Positions 16,638 through 25,794 of a stretch of 33,171 bases of DNA are shown here, in pieces (the stretch's first letter is position 1; the number at the start of each line of letters is the position of its first letter). This DNA is from Planctomycetia bacterium (GTDB taxonomy: Bacteria > Planctomycetota > Planctomycetia > Pirellulales > Thermoguttaceae), in the NCBI GenBank assembly GCA_030527205.1, contig JAUNBG010000040.1, positions 1-33,171 of the forward strand, given 5' to 3'. The notes under the pieces were generated by a model that saw nothing but the letters and a program-made list of their open reading frames with translations, did no database searches and was not told where the DNA came from. Made by a program: the position numbers and the translations under genes.

Positions 16638-18578
16638 ATGAATCGAAAAATTACAACATTAACAAAACTTTTCAGTTGTCTTCGACAACCGGTTTATCTT
16701 TTAAACGCCGATAAAAAAATGTTTTATTGTAATGACGCCTTGATTCGTTGGACAAAATCAGAAGAAAAAACTCTTTTGAATTTATCTTATTCGTCTTATT
16801 TGGACGATTTTGGGTCTCCCCAGGAAGAACAAATTTCAATGGCGTTGAGTCCTCCGCCAGAAATTTGGTCCAAAGGGAGACGGATAAAAACGAATACGCA
16901 AATAGATTCGTCGACTTTAGCAACGCCAATTGAATTTATCCCGCTTTTCTCTTCTCAGAATACCGAACCCATTCCCGATTTTGTTTTGGCCATTCTTGAT
17001 TCCGCCGCTATCAATTATTCTGATTTTCCCTTTACGGATTCAAAACAATCCCAAAATAAGAAAGATTTTGATTCTGGGATTCAAAAAGAAGACGATTCTC
17101 TTTTGAACGACTTTTCTTTTCGAACAAAGAATTTGTCTTCTTTCGTCTGGAATGAAGAAATGAGTTCGACTTGGCAACAAAGTTCCTTTGAACGAGATGA
17201 AATCACAGAGTTGCATAAAACGCTTCATTCCTTGAACGATTCGTCTTTCTATTTAAAAAATCGAGAGCATTTTCTTGGAAAATCGTCGGCCATTCGTCGA
17301 ATCAAGAAACAAATTAATCTTGCCAGTCATTGCCAGAACTCTGTTTTGATAACAGGAATTCGCGGGTCGCGTTCCGAAATTCTCGCTGAAACAATTCATG
17401 CTAAAACCGTTCATTGGTTGTCAGAAGAAAAAAAACAAATCGCCAGGGAAAAGCGGAACGATTCCCTGGAGATTGCTTTGGATAATCATAATTTGGAGCC
17501 AGGATTCAGCGATCTGTTTGTTCCTTTTGACTGCTCTCTTTTTGATTATGAACGGCTTGAAGCGATTGTTCTTTCCGTAATCGAACGAACCAATTATCGA
17601 AAATCGGACGGTTTATCAACAATCGTTCTTCAAAATGTTGATCTTCTTTCTCCTGAAGCTATTTTGTTTTTGACCGATATCATTTCAAGCCGTCTTCGGC
17701 AAATCCGATTTGTTGGAACGACGACAGTTTCGGCGAATGAATTAATGCGTCGGAATTCTTTTTATTATCTTCTCTCCGAATTGGTTATTGAACTGGTTCC
17801 GTTGAAAGATCGTTCTGAAGATATTCCGCTTCTCGCTCAATATTATCTTGAAGATTTATGTCGTCAGGAAAAGAAATCGTTTGCCGGCTTTTCTTCGGAA
17901 GCGTTGGATCTTCTTTCCTTTTATTCCTGGCCGGAAGATTTGGATGAACTTCGAGGGATTGTTCAAAACGGAATTCGAAACGGAAAAACGCCGCTCTTGA
18001 CTGCCTCCGATTTGTCTCCGATCTTAAAATATTATGCTCAAGATCAGGAATATCGTTTTTTCAAAAATGAAAAAATCAATCTCGATTCATTTCTTGAACA
18101 GATCGAACAAGAGTTGATTTCTCGCGCGGTTCATCTTTCTCAAGGAAATCGGACTCAAACGGCAAATATGCTTGGCATTTCCCGTCCAAGACTTTATCGA
18201 CTTATGCAAAAATATGGACTGGAACAGAATGGCTTTCAAGACCCCCAAAAGGAAGAAAATAAGATTGACGGATTAACTCAAAGCCAAACTTCATTTTCTT
18301 CCTCATTACAAAAAGAGGTTAAAAACTTAAAAAATCAAAAGAATTTGAAAACATCGGGGTTTAAAAGCTTAACGCTTTTTGAACAAACGCCGCCCATCGA
18401 ACAGTCGGCGTCAGAAAAAACGTCAGAAAACTTGACTGACGCTTTGTTTTTTCAGTTGCAAAAAGAACCTAAAAATCGATCGCAGGAAACAATTCATTCT
18501 CAAGATTTCAGTATTTCCGAAGAGGAAATGCCTGATTTTGTTGAAATTCAGCAAAACTCGTCTGAGTCGGACAGTTAG
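16638..18578 (+). CDS. NtrC-like regulator with degenerate AAA+ domain and Fis-type HTH
   Basis: The 646-residue protein has a PAS-like N-terminus (~10-120), a linker, an AAA+ sigma-54-activator-like core (~212-470) and a Fis-type HTH at ~495-528 (GNRTQTANMLG, then SRPRLYRLM). The core starts FLGKSS (212-217) as in NtrC-family proteins. The Walker A site is ruined: positions 240-247 read GIRGSRSE where GESGTGKE is expected, so the lysine is Ser246. GAFTGA is absent, and the Walker B region reads IVLQNVDLL. The WPEDLDELRGIV segment and the HTH are intact. It is predicted to bind DNA but not to hydrolyse ATP or open sigma-54 promoters, perhaps acting as a sigma-70-type regulator or decoy. A low-complexity tail of ~110 residues follows the HTH. 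Ligand unknown. Confidence 0.82.
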   Translation: MNRKITTLTKLFSCLRQPVYLLNADKKMFYCNDALIRWTKSEEKTLLNLSYSSYLDDFGSPQEEQISMALSPPPEIWSKGRRIKTNTQIDSSTLATPIEFIPLFSSQNTEPIPDFVLAILDSAAINYSDFPFTDSKQSQNKKDFDSGIQKEDDSLLNDFSFRTKNLSSFVWNEEMSSTWQQSSFERDEITELHKTLHSLNDSSFYLKNREHFLGKSSAIRRIKKQINLASHCQNSVLITGIRGSRSEILAETIHAKTVHWLSEEKKQIAREKRNDSLEIALDNHNLEPGFSDLFVPFDCSLFDYERLEAIVLSVIERTNYRKSDGLSTIVLQNVDLLSPEAILFLTDIISSRLRQIRFVGTTTVSANELMRRNSFYYLLSELVIELVPLKDRSEDIPLLAQYYLEDLCRQEKKSFAGFSSEALDLLSFYSWPEDLDELRGIVQNGIRNGKTPLLTASDLSPILKYYAQDQEYRFFKNEKINLDSFLEQIEQELISRAVHLSQGNRTQTANMLGISRPRLYRLMQKYGLEQNGFQDPQKEENKIDGLTQSQTSFSSSLQKEVKNLKNQKNLKTSGFKSLTLFEQTPPIEQSASEKTSENLTDALFFQLQKEPKNRSQETIHSQDFSISEEEMPDFVEIQQNSSESDS

Positions 18579-18710
18579 ACTTTTCTTTAATAAATAAAAT
18601 ATAATTTAAAATTTGGTTGAATATCAAAAACTTGAACTTGGTTGTCCGATTCGCTTTTTTATCCCATATAATCAAAAAATAATTTGTCAAACGATTTGGA
18701 AAACATTATC

Positions 18711-18821
18711 AGGAAGTTCTAAAAACCTGTTTTTTGCAATAAACTTCATTCGGAAGACGTCGCGAAAACCTGTTTCTGCAGACGAGACGTTCTCGCTCCC
18801 AGCGGGTTTTTAGAACTTCCT
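18711..18821 (+). repeat. dispersed palindromic repeat, copy B (reference orientation)
   Basis: This copy has perfect 17-bp terminal inverted repeats: AGGAAGTTCTAAAAACC (18711-18727) and its complement (18805-18821). Internally it has TTCGGAA, CGCGAAAACC and GACGAGACGT blocks shared with the other copies. It lies between the degenerate activator gene and the zinc-ribbon gene. It belongs to subfamily 1 with the copies at 15090 and 31834. Confidence 0.88.
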
Positions 18822-18956
18822 TATTCATACTCAAACCTGTTGCCCATTTCAAACTTTTGTGTTTCAAGTCCAAATGAAAGGAAAAGGACTGAAGACGAAA
18901 CTGGTCGTCCTTCCTGCAACTTTCCTGCATAAAAACAATTAAAAAAGAGAAATATA

Positions 18957-19181
18957 ATGCCTGTTTACGAATATCAGTGTCCCGAATGTCATTTTGAATT
19001 TGAATCTCTGGTTCGCCGCTTTGATGAAGCGACAACTTGTCCTCATTGCGGTTGCGATCATCCCAAACGTTTAATGAGCGCTCCTGCGGCTCACGGATCC
19101 GATTCTTCTTCCAAAACGACGGCTTCTATTTGTCCAACCAGCGGAAAACCTTGTTGTCCTGGTTGCCAACATCATCATTAA
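18957..19181 (+). CDS. FmdB-type zinc-ribbon protein
   Basis: The 74-residue protein starts MPVYEYQCPEC, the signature of the FmdB/CxxC-CxxC regulatory-protein family. Cys8/Cys11 and Cys28/Cys31 (CPHC) make the zinc ribbon. The C-terminus is a Ser-rich linker and a second cysteine cluster (CPTSGKPCCPGC) ending in HHH, which may bind another metal. FmdB proteins were first linked to formamidase/amidase regulation, but most members have no proven role. It is 13 nt before tadA and probably co-transcribed with it. The ribosome-binding site is A-rich (AAGAG). Confidence 0.9.
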   Translation: MPVYEYQCPECHFEFESLVRRFDEATTCPHCGCDHPKRLMSAPAAHGSDSSSKTTASICPTSGKPCCPGCQHHH

Positions 19182-19194
19182 TACTGAAAATGAA

Positions 19195-19668
19195 ATGCAG
19201 TCCTTTTTAAACGATGACTATTATATGAAAATCGCTCTTGAAGAAGCGAAACAGGCCGCAACGGAAGGGGAAATTCCAATCGGAGCGGTTATCGTTCGTC
19301 ATAATCGAATTATCGCCCGGGATCATAATCGAAAAGAGCAACTGAATGATCCGACAGCGCATGCGGAAATGCTTGTTATTCAAAAAGCGTCAATGTTTTT
19401 TCCTTCCTGGCGAATTGAAAACGCAACTCTTTTTGTAACCCTGGAACCGTGTCCGATGTGTGCCGGCGCCATTCTTCAAGCGCGAATCAATCGCGTTGTT
19501 TTTGGAACCGATGATCCGAAAGCAGGAGCCGTCATTTCGCTTTTCCATTTATTAAGCGATGAACGTTTGAATCATCGCTGCGAAATAACGCCATTTTGTT
19601 TACAAAATTCCAGCATCGACATTCTTCGAACTTTTTTTCGTAAAAATCGACAAATGGGAAAAAAATAA
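19195..19668 (+). CDS. tadA: tRNA-specific adenosine deaminase
   Basis: The 157-residue zinc enzyme converts adenosine 34 in the anticodon of tRNA-Arg(ACG) to inosine. The zinc ligands and catalytic residues are His56 and Glu58 (HAE) and Cys86/Cys89 in PCPMC. ARINRVVFGTDDPKAGA is the typical family segment. The length is normal. It follows the zinc-ribbon gene by 13 nt. A guanine deaminase-like member of the same fold is less likely, because PCPMCAGAI and the overall length fit TadA. Confidence 0.93.
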   Translation: MQSFLNDDYYMKIALEEAKQAATEGEIPIGAVIVRHNRIIARDHNRKEQLNDPTAHAEMLVIQKASMFFPSWRIENATLFVTLEPCPMCAGAILQARINRVVFGTDDPKAGAVISLFHLLSDERLNHRCEITPFCLQNSSIDILRTFFRKNRQMGKK

Positions 19669-19689
19669 TCGCCGAATAGATTCTAAAAC

Positions 19690-19718
19690 TTGTTTTTCTT
19701 TCTTAATTGTTATATAAT
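19690..19718 (+). promoter_or_regulatory. sigma-70 promoter of the TIM-barrel gene
   Basis: TTGTTT (19690-19695) and a perfect TATAAT (19713-19718) are 17 nt apart. The start near 19725 leaves a leader of about 88 nt before the ATG at 19813. The leader contains an AT palindrome near 19789-19800. Confidence 0.6.
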
Positions 19719-19812
19719 CGAAAAAATTAGTATTTGGAACAAAGAGGAATTAAAACTCTTCAAAACATTTTCGAAATCAATATGAATTAATATTAATATT
19801 GGGAGAGAACAA

Positions 19813-20850
19813 ATGGCAAAAGCTAAAAAAATATTTCCAAAACTTCATAATGCAACCTGGCCTGGCGTCGTTGGCAAAGGCACGCCGGACAGCGAACCAT
19901 GCATCGAACTGGAAACAATGCTCAACTTGACAACAGCCGCCGAAGTCAATGGCGTTAAGTTTGACGGTTTTGATCTTTTTTTAGCAGCTCCGCATTTTGA
20001 TCATGATCGAACCGACGAATCCTTGGATTTGATTATTGAAACGGCCCAAAATCATCATTTGGAAATAGGAAGTCTTGTTGCGCCCATTTGGAGCGGCTCG
20101 GCAATAGGAAGCGAAGAAAAACGAGACATTTTTCTTGATGCCGTTCGAAAAAGCTGCATTATCGCTCGCAAACTTCGCAATGCAGGGATTCGCCCAAATG
20201 GTTGTGTTCGAATCGATTCCTCTTGCAGCGTTGAAGATTGGTCAAAAGATCCGGAAGGAAACCAAAAACAGATAGCGGAAACTTTCTCTGCCGCTTGCGA
20301 TATTGCTGCTGAATATGACGAAGTTCTTGCCGCCGAAGGGGAAATTTGTTGGGGCGGAATGCATTCCTGGAAACGAATGCTTCAGATTCTCGAAATGGTT
20401 GACCGTCCGCAAACGCTCGGTTTTCAAGCGGATATGTCGCATACGCTTCTTTATATTCTTGGTTATAATGCGCCGGAAGACCGTCTTGTGCCTGACGATT
20501 TTGATTGGAATGATATCGCAACCTTTGACGCGGCTTATAAAAAAATGACAGATAAGCTTCGTCCCTGGACGGTTGACTTTCATGTAGCGCAAAACGACGG
20601 TTCCGTTTTTGGATCGGGCACGCATGATAAAACAGGGCGTCATTGTCTTCCCAAAGCTTCGGGAGGCAAACTCGATATAACGAAATATGCCGGTTTTTGG
20701 CTCAAAGATGAGGACGGTCTTCTCAAACGGTTTAATCATATTTGTTGGGACGGTTGCATGTTTCCCAATAGCGTTATGATGAATCCCCAAACCTGGAACG
20801 ACGTTCTTGAAGCAATGATTGGCGTTCGAGATTCGTTTGGTTGGAAATGA
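19813..20850 (+). CDS. sugar phosphate isomerase/epimerase-like TIM-barrel protein
   Basis: The 345-residue protein has the look of the xylose-isomerase-like (AP endonuclease 2) superfamily. Likely metal-site residues are in the strand ends LAAEGEICWGG, GFQADMSHT and VDFHVAQNDG, with a terminal HICWDG segment. There is no signal peptide, so it is cytoplasmic. The substrate is unknown; planctomycetes carry many relatives near sugar-degradation genes, but here its neighbours are tadA and dprA. A strong GGGAGAG site precedes the ATG. It has its own promoter (19690-19718). A dispersed repeat begins 7 nt after the stop codon. Confidence 0.8.
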   Translation: MAKAKKIFPKLHNATWPGVVGKGTPDSEPCIELETMLNLTTAAEVNGVKFDGFDLFLAAPHFDHDRTDESLDLIIETAQNHHLEIGSLVAPIWSGSAIGSEEKRDIFLDAVRKSCIIARKLRNAGIRPNGCVRIDSSCSVEDWSKDPEGNQKQIAETFSAACDIAAEYDEVLAAEGEICWGGMHSWKRMLQILEMVDRPQTLGFQADMSHTLLYILGYNAPEDRLVPDDFDWNDIATFDAAYKKMTDKLRPWTVDFHVAQNDGSVFGSGTHDKTGRHCLPKASGGKLDITKYAGFWLKDEDGLLKRFNHICWDGCMFPNSVMMNPQTWNDVLEAMIGVRDSFGWK

Positions 20851-20856
20851 CATTAA

Positions 20857-20964
20857 GGAAATTCTAAAAAAACAGAATTTTTCAACAAACGCATTTCGGA
20901 TAAAGTCGTTAAAACCAGTTTTTGCGGACAAGACGTCCGCGCTCAAAGGTTTTTTAGAACATCC
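20857..20964 (+). repeat. dispersed palindromic repeat, copy C, between convergent genes
   Basis: It begins GGAAATTCTAAAAA and ends TTTTTTAGAACATCC. An internal perfect stem GCGGAC-AAGAC-GTCCGC lies at 20924-20940. It fills the gap between two converging genes and could act as a two-way terminator. It shares AACAAACGCATTTCGG and ATAAAGTCGTTA with the copy at 27360 (subfamily 2). Confidence 0.85.
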
Positions 20965-21012
20965 TTTTTAATTTTGAGGGGGAATTTTGTAATAATATCG
21001 GATGAAAAGAAG

Positions 21013-22131
21013 TTAAATGCGGCGGACTGTATTAGCTTCGCAACGTTTAACAACTTTTCGAAATTCCAGCAAGGAAATTGTTCCAAGGACTTGATGCGGC
21101 AATAAATTCGTTTCTTCGATTATTTGATCAATCGGGGTTGGCGTCGTTTGAATATGGTTGAGGATTAATAGTTCCCGTTCATTTAGAAGAAGTTCGGTCG
21201 GGTTTCGAATTTTCAGGTTTTGATCAGGGAGTTGAACCGGTTTTGTCAATGGCCCCAAAACATCAAAAACGTCATCAACCGATTCAACAAGCGTTGCGCC
21301 ATCGCGAATTAATTGATGACAACCGCGCGAATTTTCGTGATCAACAGGACCAGGAACAGCAAAAACCTCGCGATTTTGTTCCATAGCCATTCGAGCGGTT
21401 ATCAGAGATCCGCTTCGTTTGGGAGATTCTGCAACGATTACGCCAAGAGAAAGTCCGCTGACAATTCGGTTTCTGCGCGGAAAATTGCCTGACAGCGCCG
21501 GAAATGTTGGCGGAAATTCGCTGATTAAAGCGCCGTTGGCGATAATTTTTTCGGACAACGATTTGTGTTCCTGGGGGAAAATATTGAGTAATCCGCTTCC
21601 CAAGACAGCGATTGTTCTTCCGTTTGCTTCCAAAGCCGCTTCGTGAGCCGCGCCGTCAATTCCTATGGCCATTCCGCTGACGATTGTAAATCCGGCGATT
21701 GATAATCCGGAGGCAAGCATTTTTGTCACTTTTTTCCCATAATAGGAACAGTTTCGCGTTCCGACAATTGAAATTGCCAATGAATCAATTGGTTCCAACG
21801 ATCCTTTAACATATAAAACTGTCGGCGGATTATCGATTTCTTTCAAGTTCGTTGGATAACGAGAATCGTCGGGAATTAAGATCTGAATATTTTCTTTTCG
21901 ACATTGATCAACTAATTCCCTGGGATCGAATAAATGTCTTGCTTGTTCGATTTGGCTGGCGAGTTTATTGCCAATTCCTTCTGTTTGTAAAAGTTTGTCT
22001 TTTGTTGCAGCAAGAATTTCGGTTGCCGACCCAAAACGTTGCAATAAACGTTGATTTAAAATCGGACCGATTCCGTCAATCATCGATAAAAGGATTTCGT
22101 CAAGAATTTCTTCTGTATCAAATTGTTTCAT
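21013..22131 (-). CDS. dprA: DNA-processing protein DprA (Smf)
   Basis: The 372-residue protein loads RecA on incoming single-stranded DNA during natural transformation. An N-terminal helix-hairpin-helix/SAM-like part (IDGIGPILNQRLLQRFG) is followed by the Rossmann-like DprA core with IVGTRNCSYYG, SGMAIGIDGAAHEAAL, FPRRNRIVSGLS and SPKRSGSLITA. A C-terminal winged-helix (ELLILNHIQTTPTPIDQII) completes the usual three-part form. The ATG at 22131 is chosen because AAGGA lies 7 nt upstream; a TTG at 22164 would add 11 residues. No other competence gene is in the window. It is the last gene of the minus-strand series. Confidence 0.95.
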   Translation of the reverse strand: MKQFDTEEILDEILLSMIDGIGPILNQRLLQRFGSATEILAATKDKLLQTEGIGNKLASQIEQARHLFDPRELVDQCRKENIQILIPDDSRYPTNLKEIDNPPTVLYVKGSLEPIDSLAISIVGTRNCSYYGKKVTKMLASGLSIAGFTIVSGMAIGIDGAAHEAALEANGRTIAVLGSGLLNIFPQEHKSLSEKIIANGALISEFPPTFPALSGNFPRRNRIVSGLSLGVIVAESPKRSGSLITARMAMEQNREVFAVPGPVDHENSRGCHQLIRDGATLVESVDDVFDVLGPLTKPVQLPDQNLKIRNPTELLLNERELLILNHIQTTPTPIDQIIEETNLLPHQVLGTISLLEFRKVVKRCEANTVRRI

Positions 22132-22234
22132 CCCAGAGTCCTTTATCTTTCTTATTTTGTGCAAACTGCGAAAAGGATCATTAATTGAGTTTCTTTCTTG
22201 ATTATTTTTGCGTTTTGATTTTTTGCCATTCTGA

Positions 22235-25156
22235 TTATTGTTGGAGCTTTTGAAGCAATTGTTCCATTTTTTGTTTTCTGATTTCTGATCCGAAATTTGG
22301 ATGAGTCAATTTTAAAAGTTGGATCCATTTTTGCGTCTGTTCTTTTTTTCCCAGGCGATCAGAAAGCAAGATCATTTGTTCTTTTGCGCGAAACCAGATT
22401 TCTGAACCTTCTTCTGCGATTCGAGCTATTTTATCCCAATAAAATAAAGATTTTTCAATGGTTGCCGAATCTTTTTGGGAAGACAGAATTTCTGCTATAG
22501 GTTCGAGAATGCTCAATTCGTTTGGATTTTCTTTGAGAAGAGCGGCAAAACGATTTAACGATTCTTGAGAATTGCCCAACCATCGCAACGCTTGAGCCTC
22601 ATTAATGCGAAGAGTTTTTCGTTCTTCCAAAGTTAATTCCGTTTGTTGAAGCGATTGATTCAATAAATCATAACAGATTTGCGCAACTTTTTTTTGGATT
22701 GCGTCGGGAAGGGTTGGAATTTTAAGCATAAGCTTATTGATAACCGTTAAGGAAGAACTGCTTTTCCCAAAATCGTTCATAAAAACAGTTGCTTCTTCCG
22801 GACGATTTTGTTCAATGAGAATATAAAAAAGATCGGTTTGAATATTCGACAGAATATCGTCGCGATTCTTAAGGAAATCATTTTGCAAATGGGCGGAAGA
22901 CGGAATTTCATAAAGCGCGGGATTCTCCTGAACGTCCTTGAGGATTTTTCGTAAAACGAATTCAAGCTCGGAAAAAACAGTTTGTTTTTCGCTGTCAGAA
23001 TCATATTGAATTTGTATTTGCTCATCCATTGCGTAAAGAATGGTCCAGGCAATAACGGATTTTAGATTTGTTGATTCATTCAAGAGTTCTTGCGCAGCTT
23101 TTGCATACAATATATTTAAAGATTGATCAACGGGCTGAACGATTCGGTTCAGAAACCAGATAACGGCGTCAGATCGAATTTTATTTTGGCTTTCTTCATT
23201 GGAATCGGTAAAAACCAAAAAGTCGAAACTTTTTTGAGCCAAATCCAAAACGGAAAGGGCAAGTTCTGATTCGTTTGGAATGAGGAGAAGCAATTCCAAT
23301 GCTTTCAGAGCGTTATTATTTTCCAAACAGATTTGAGCTGTTTGATAAATAAAGGAATTGAGATCCGGATAATTGGGAAAAAGAGAAATGAAGTTCAAAC
23401 GTTTTTGCAAATAATCCTCAAGGGGGATTTCGTAACGGACAGCCTGTTGTAACGTTCTCTTCAGTCCAGATAAATAAATTCGACTCGAAAGTTCCTGATT
23501 TGGATATTTTGTCGCGATCTCAAATGAACGTTGAACGATTTCCGATTCCCATTCTCTTCTTTTGGAAAGTTGAGAGTCTCCGGTTTCTGTTTCGCTTATT
23601 AATTGTTCGAGAATGCCAATGACTGTTCCAGCAAGACGAAAAGCGTTTGAATTGTCTTTTGAGTCAAAAGCCATTTGAGCCGCTTTGTCATATAATTGAA
23701 TGGATTCGTCATAACGTTGATCCAAAAACGCTTTTTCCGCCTCTGATTCAATGAGCATCCATTGGTCGGATGTTTCGAGGATTCCTTTTAACAAAATTGA
23801 GGTTTTGGCCTCCCAATATGGATTAGCGGACAGTTGAATCTGTTGAGAACCATTCTTGATTTTTTGCGTTATTTCTGTCGTCAACTCTGGAGTTTCTGCG
23901 TTTTTTAAAAGTTCAATCAAAAGTTGAATGGTCAAAAATTGAATTTGAATCGAAGCGTTGAACAAAGTTCTGTTAAAAAATGAAGTTTCAAAATCAGTCG
24001 ATTCGACGTCATTCGAAATGGGGAGACTCTTGAGTATTTCTAACGCTTCATCAACTTTATTTTGGTTCAGAATCAATTTAAGTTTTTCAATATTTAATAA
24101 GACTTGAACAGAAGTTGAGATTTTTTGATTGGAAAGAGTCTCATATAATTTTTGAAACGCGTTATCATTTCCTAACAGACGATAATTGTCGATCTGTAAT
24201 AATCTGGCAAACCAAATAAAATCGGAATCTTTAGCCGTTTGTTCCATTTTTCGTAAAAGAGTCAGCGATTGTTTAAGATTTTCTTCGCGCAATAAATCGT
24301 TTTGAGAATTTTGAATCGCTATTTCTCTAAAAATGAGGGCTTGAAACAAGTCGAGAAATGCTTGATTTTTTAAGCTTAATTTTTGTGAGGAAAGCAATTC
24401 ATTGAGAAGCGATTGAGCTTCCGAAAGTTTTTCCATTTGCAAATCGAGATTTTGAGATTTTTCCAGACGATTTATTTCGGCTGTCGATAATAAGAACCAA
24501 ACAAGAGAAACTCCGTAAGAAAACGAAGCGTTGCTTTGAAAAACGGAAGAGTCCGATGAATCGTTATTCGGACTGTTTTCAATAAGCGAACGAATAAAAC
24601 GAACTTTTTCTTCAATTTTTGCCCGATTGAGTTCATTGGCCAAAAACCATTCATTTTGATAAAGCTCAACAAAAATCGCGGCAATTTGAAATGAATCAGG
24701 ATCGTTTTTCATTCCCTGTTCCAGTTGGGAAATGAGTCTGGTCCCTTGTTGTTCCGCAATTGAATAAAGGCCTAATCGAACGAGTCCTTGAAAATAATCA
24801 ATTTCTTCTGAAGAACATTTTAAAAAGAATGGGGGTTGTTGAGATATTTCTGAGTCTTCCGGTTGATTCGAAACAATAATCCCGGAAAACTCGTCGTTAT
24901 TTTGAGTCAATAAAGAATCATTGACATTTGAGGATAAATCCTGTTTGGATAAAACAATATTGTCCTGATTTTGAGTTGAAGCCGGTTTGGCCGGAATCTC
25001 GTTGGGAACATTTGAAGTTTTATCGCTTGAAACGAGCAAAACGGAATCAAAAACCGAAAACTCCTTTTCATTAGTTTGACCATTGACGGAAAATATTGTT
25101 ATCGGAAAAAACAATAAAGAAAAAAATAAAGCCGAAAAAACAAAAATATCTTTCAT
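22235..25156 (-). CDS. large exported helical-repeat (TPR-like) protein of unknown function
   Basis: The 973-residue protein begins MKDIFVFSALFFSLLFFPI, a signal peptide with cleavage probable near residue 30. This is why the ATG at 25156 is preferred over the longer frame starting near 25405, which would overlap exbD. After a Ser/Asn/Gln-rich stretch (~35-110) it is almost all amphipathic helices with A/L spacing typical of tetratricopeptide-like repeats (for example KAFLDQRYDESIQLYDKAA and EAQALRWLGNSQESLNRFA). Such proteins usually act as periplasmic scaffolds. It lies 109 nt downstream of the ExbD/TolR gene on the same strand, so a link to that energy-transducing system is plausible but unproven. 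No catalytic motif is seen. Confidence 0.75.
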   Translation of the reverse strand: MKDIFVFSALFFSLLFFPITIFSVNGQTNEKEFSVFDSVLLVSSDKTSNVPNEIPAKPASTQNQDNIVLSKQDLSSNVNDSLLTQNNDEFSGIIVSNQPEDSEISQQPPFFLKCSSEEIDYFQGLVRLGLYSIAEQQGTRLISQLEQGMKNDPDSFQIAAIFVELYQNEWFLANELNRAKIEEKVRFIRSLIENSPNNDSSDSSVFQSNASFSYGVSLVWFLLSTAEINRLEKSQNLDLQMEKLSEAQSLLNELLSSQKLSLKNQAFLDLFQALIFREIAIQNSQNDLLREENLKQSLTLLRKMEQTAKDSDFIWFARLLQIDNYRLLGNDNAFQKLYETLSNQKISTSVQVLLNIEKLKLILNQNKVDEALEILKSLPISNDVESTDFETSFFNRTLFNASIQIQFLTIQLLIELLKNAETPELTTEITQKIKNGSQQIQLSANPYWEAKTSILLKGILETSDQWMLIESEAEKAFLDQRYDESIQLYDKAAQMAFDSKDNSNAFRLAGTVIGILEQLISETETGDSQLSKRREWESEIVQRSFEIATKYPNQELSSRIYLSGLKRTLQQAVRYEIPLEDYLQKRLNFISLFPNYPDLNSFIYQTAQICLENNNALKALELLLLIPNESELALSVLDLAQKSFDFLVFTDSNEESQNKIRSDAVIWFLNRIVQPVDQSLNILYAKAAQELLNESTNLKSVIAWTILYAMDEQIQIQYDSDSEKQTVFSELEFVLRKILKDVQENPALYEIPSSAHLQNDFLKNRDDILSNIQTDLFYILIEQNRPEEATVFMNDFGKSSSSLTVINKLMLKIPTLPDAIQKKVAQICYDLLNQSLQQTELTLEERKTLRINEAQALRWLGNSQESLNRFAALLKENPNELSILEPIAEILSSQKDSATIEKSLFYWDKIARIAEEGSEIWFRAKEQMILLSDRLGKKEQTQKWIQLLKLTHPNFGSEIRKQKMEQLLQKLQQ

Positions 25157-25265
25157 TATTAGACTCAAATCTGTTGAAATATCATAAATTTCAATCTTTG
25201 GGTTCAAAATTCCGACAACGACGAACAGATTCGTAACGCTGATGTCTGACGAAAAATCGCTTTCG

Positions 25266-25724
25266 TTATTTCCTTTGAAAGTCTGGCGAGGCCGCAAATT
25301 GAATATTGGATAAACCTGTTTGACGGCAAAGGTCATAAGCGTCAATAACATATTCCATTGCAATATTCTTTTGAGGGTCAATAATAACTGGAATCGTTGC
25401 GTCAATTTGTTTCAATTCCTTTAAAATCGATGCCATTTCTCTTTCTGTTGAACATTCCCGTTGATTGACATTCCAATATAAACGTTCATTTTTGATAAAA
25501 ATCTTTATTTGAATTTCTTGCGCATTAAGTTCCAATGGCTTTTTTTGCTGTTCGGCATTTTCAAGCGATCCGGGCAAATTGAGTTGCGTCGGAAGAAGTT
25601 TTTCCAGCGAATCAAAATTGGCTGTAAAAATGAAAAAAATCAACAAAAGGAATATGACATCAATCATCGAAGTCATATTCAATTCCATTGTTTTTTTTCG
25701 CTGACCGAAATAATTGGGTTTCAT
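25266..25724 (-). CDS. ExbD/TolR-family biopolymer transport protein
   Basis: The 152-residue inner-membrane protein has one N-terminal helix in the motif LNMTSMIDVIFLLLIFFIF (~15-35), with the conserved Asp in MIDV that carries protons in ExbD/TolR. The rest is periplasmic and ends with a segment resembling the ExbD/TolR C-terminal domain (IPVIIDPQKNI, then YVIDAYDLCRQTGL). Partners would be an ExbB/TolQ channel, but none is in the window. The ATG at 25724 has GGAAAG upstream; the frame itself opens 33 codons earlier. It is 109 nt upstream of the large exported helical-repeat protein and 70 nt after the MATE gene. Confidence 0.9.
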   Translation of the reverse strand: MKPNYFGQRKKTMELNMTSMIDVIFLLLIFFIFTANFDSLEKLLPTQLNLPGSLENAEQQKKPLELNAQEIQIKIFIKNERLYWNVNQRECSTEREMASILKELKQIDATIPVIIDPQKNIAMEYVIDAYDLCRQTGLSNIQFAASPDFQRK

Positions 25725-25794
25725 TGGATTTCTTTCCGAAAATAATGAACAAATAATAATATTAAATCGATACAAATGAAAATAAGCCTGAAAT

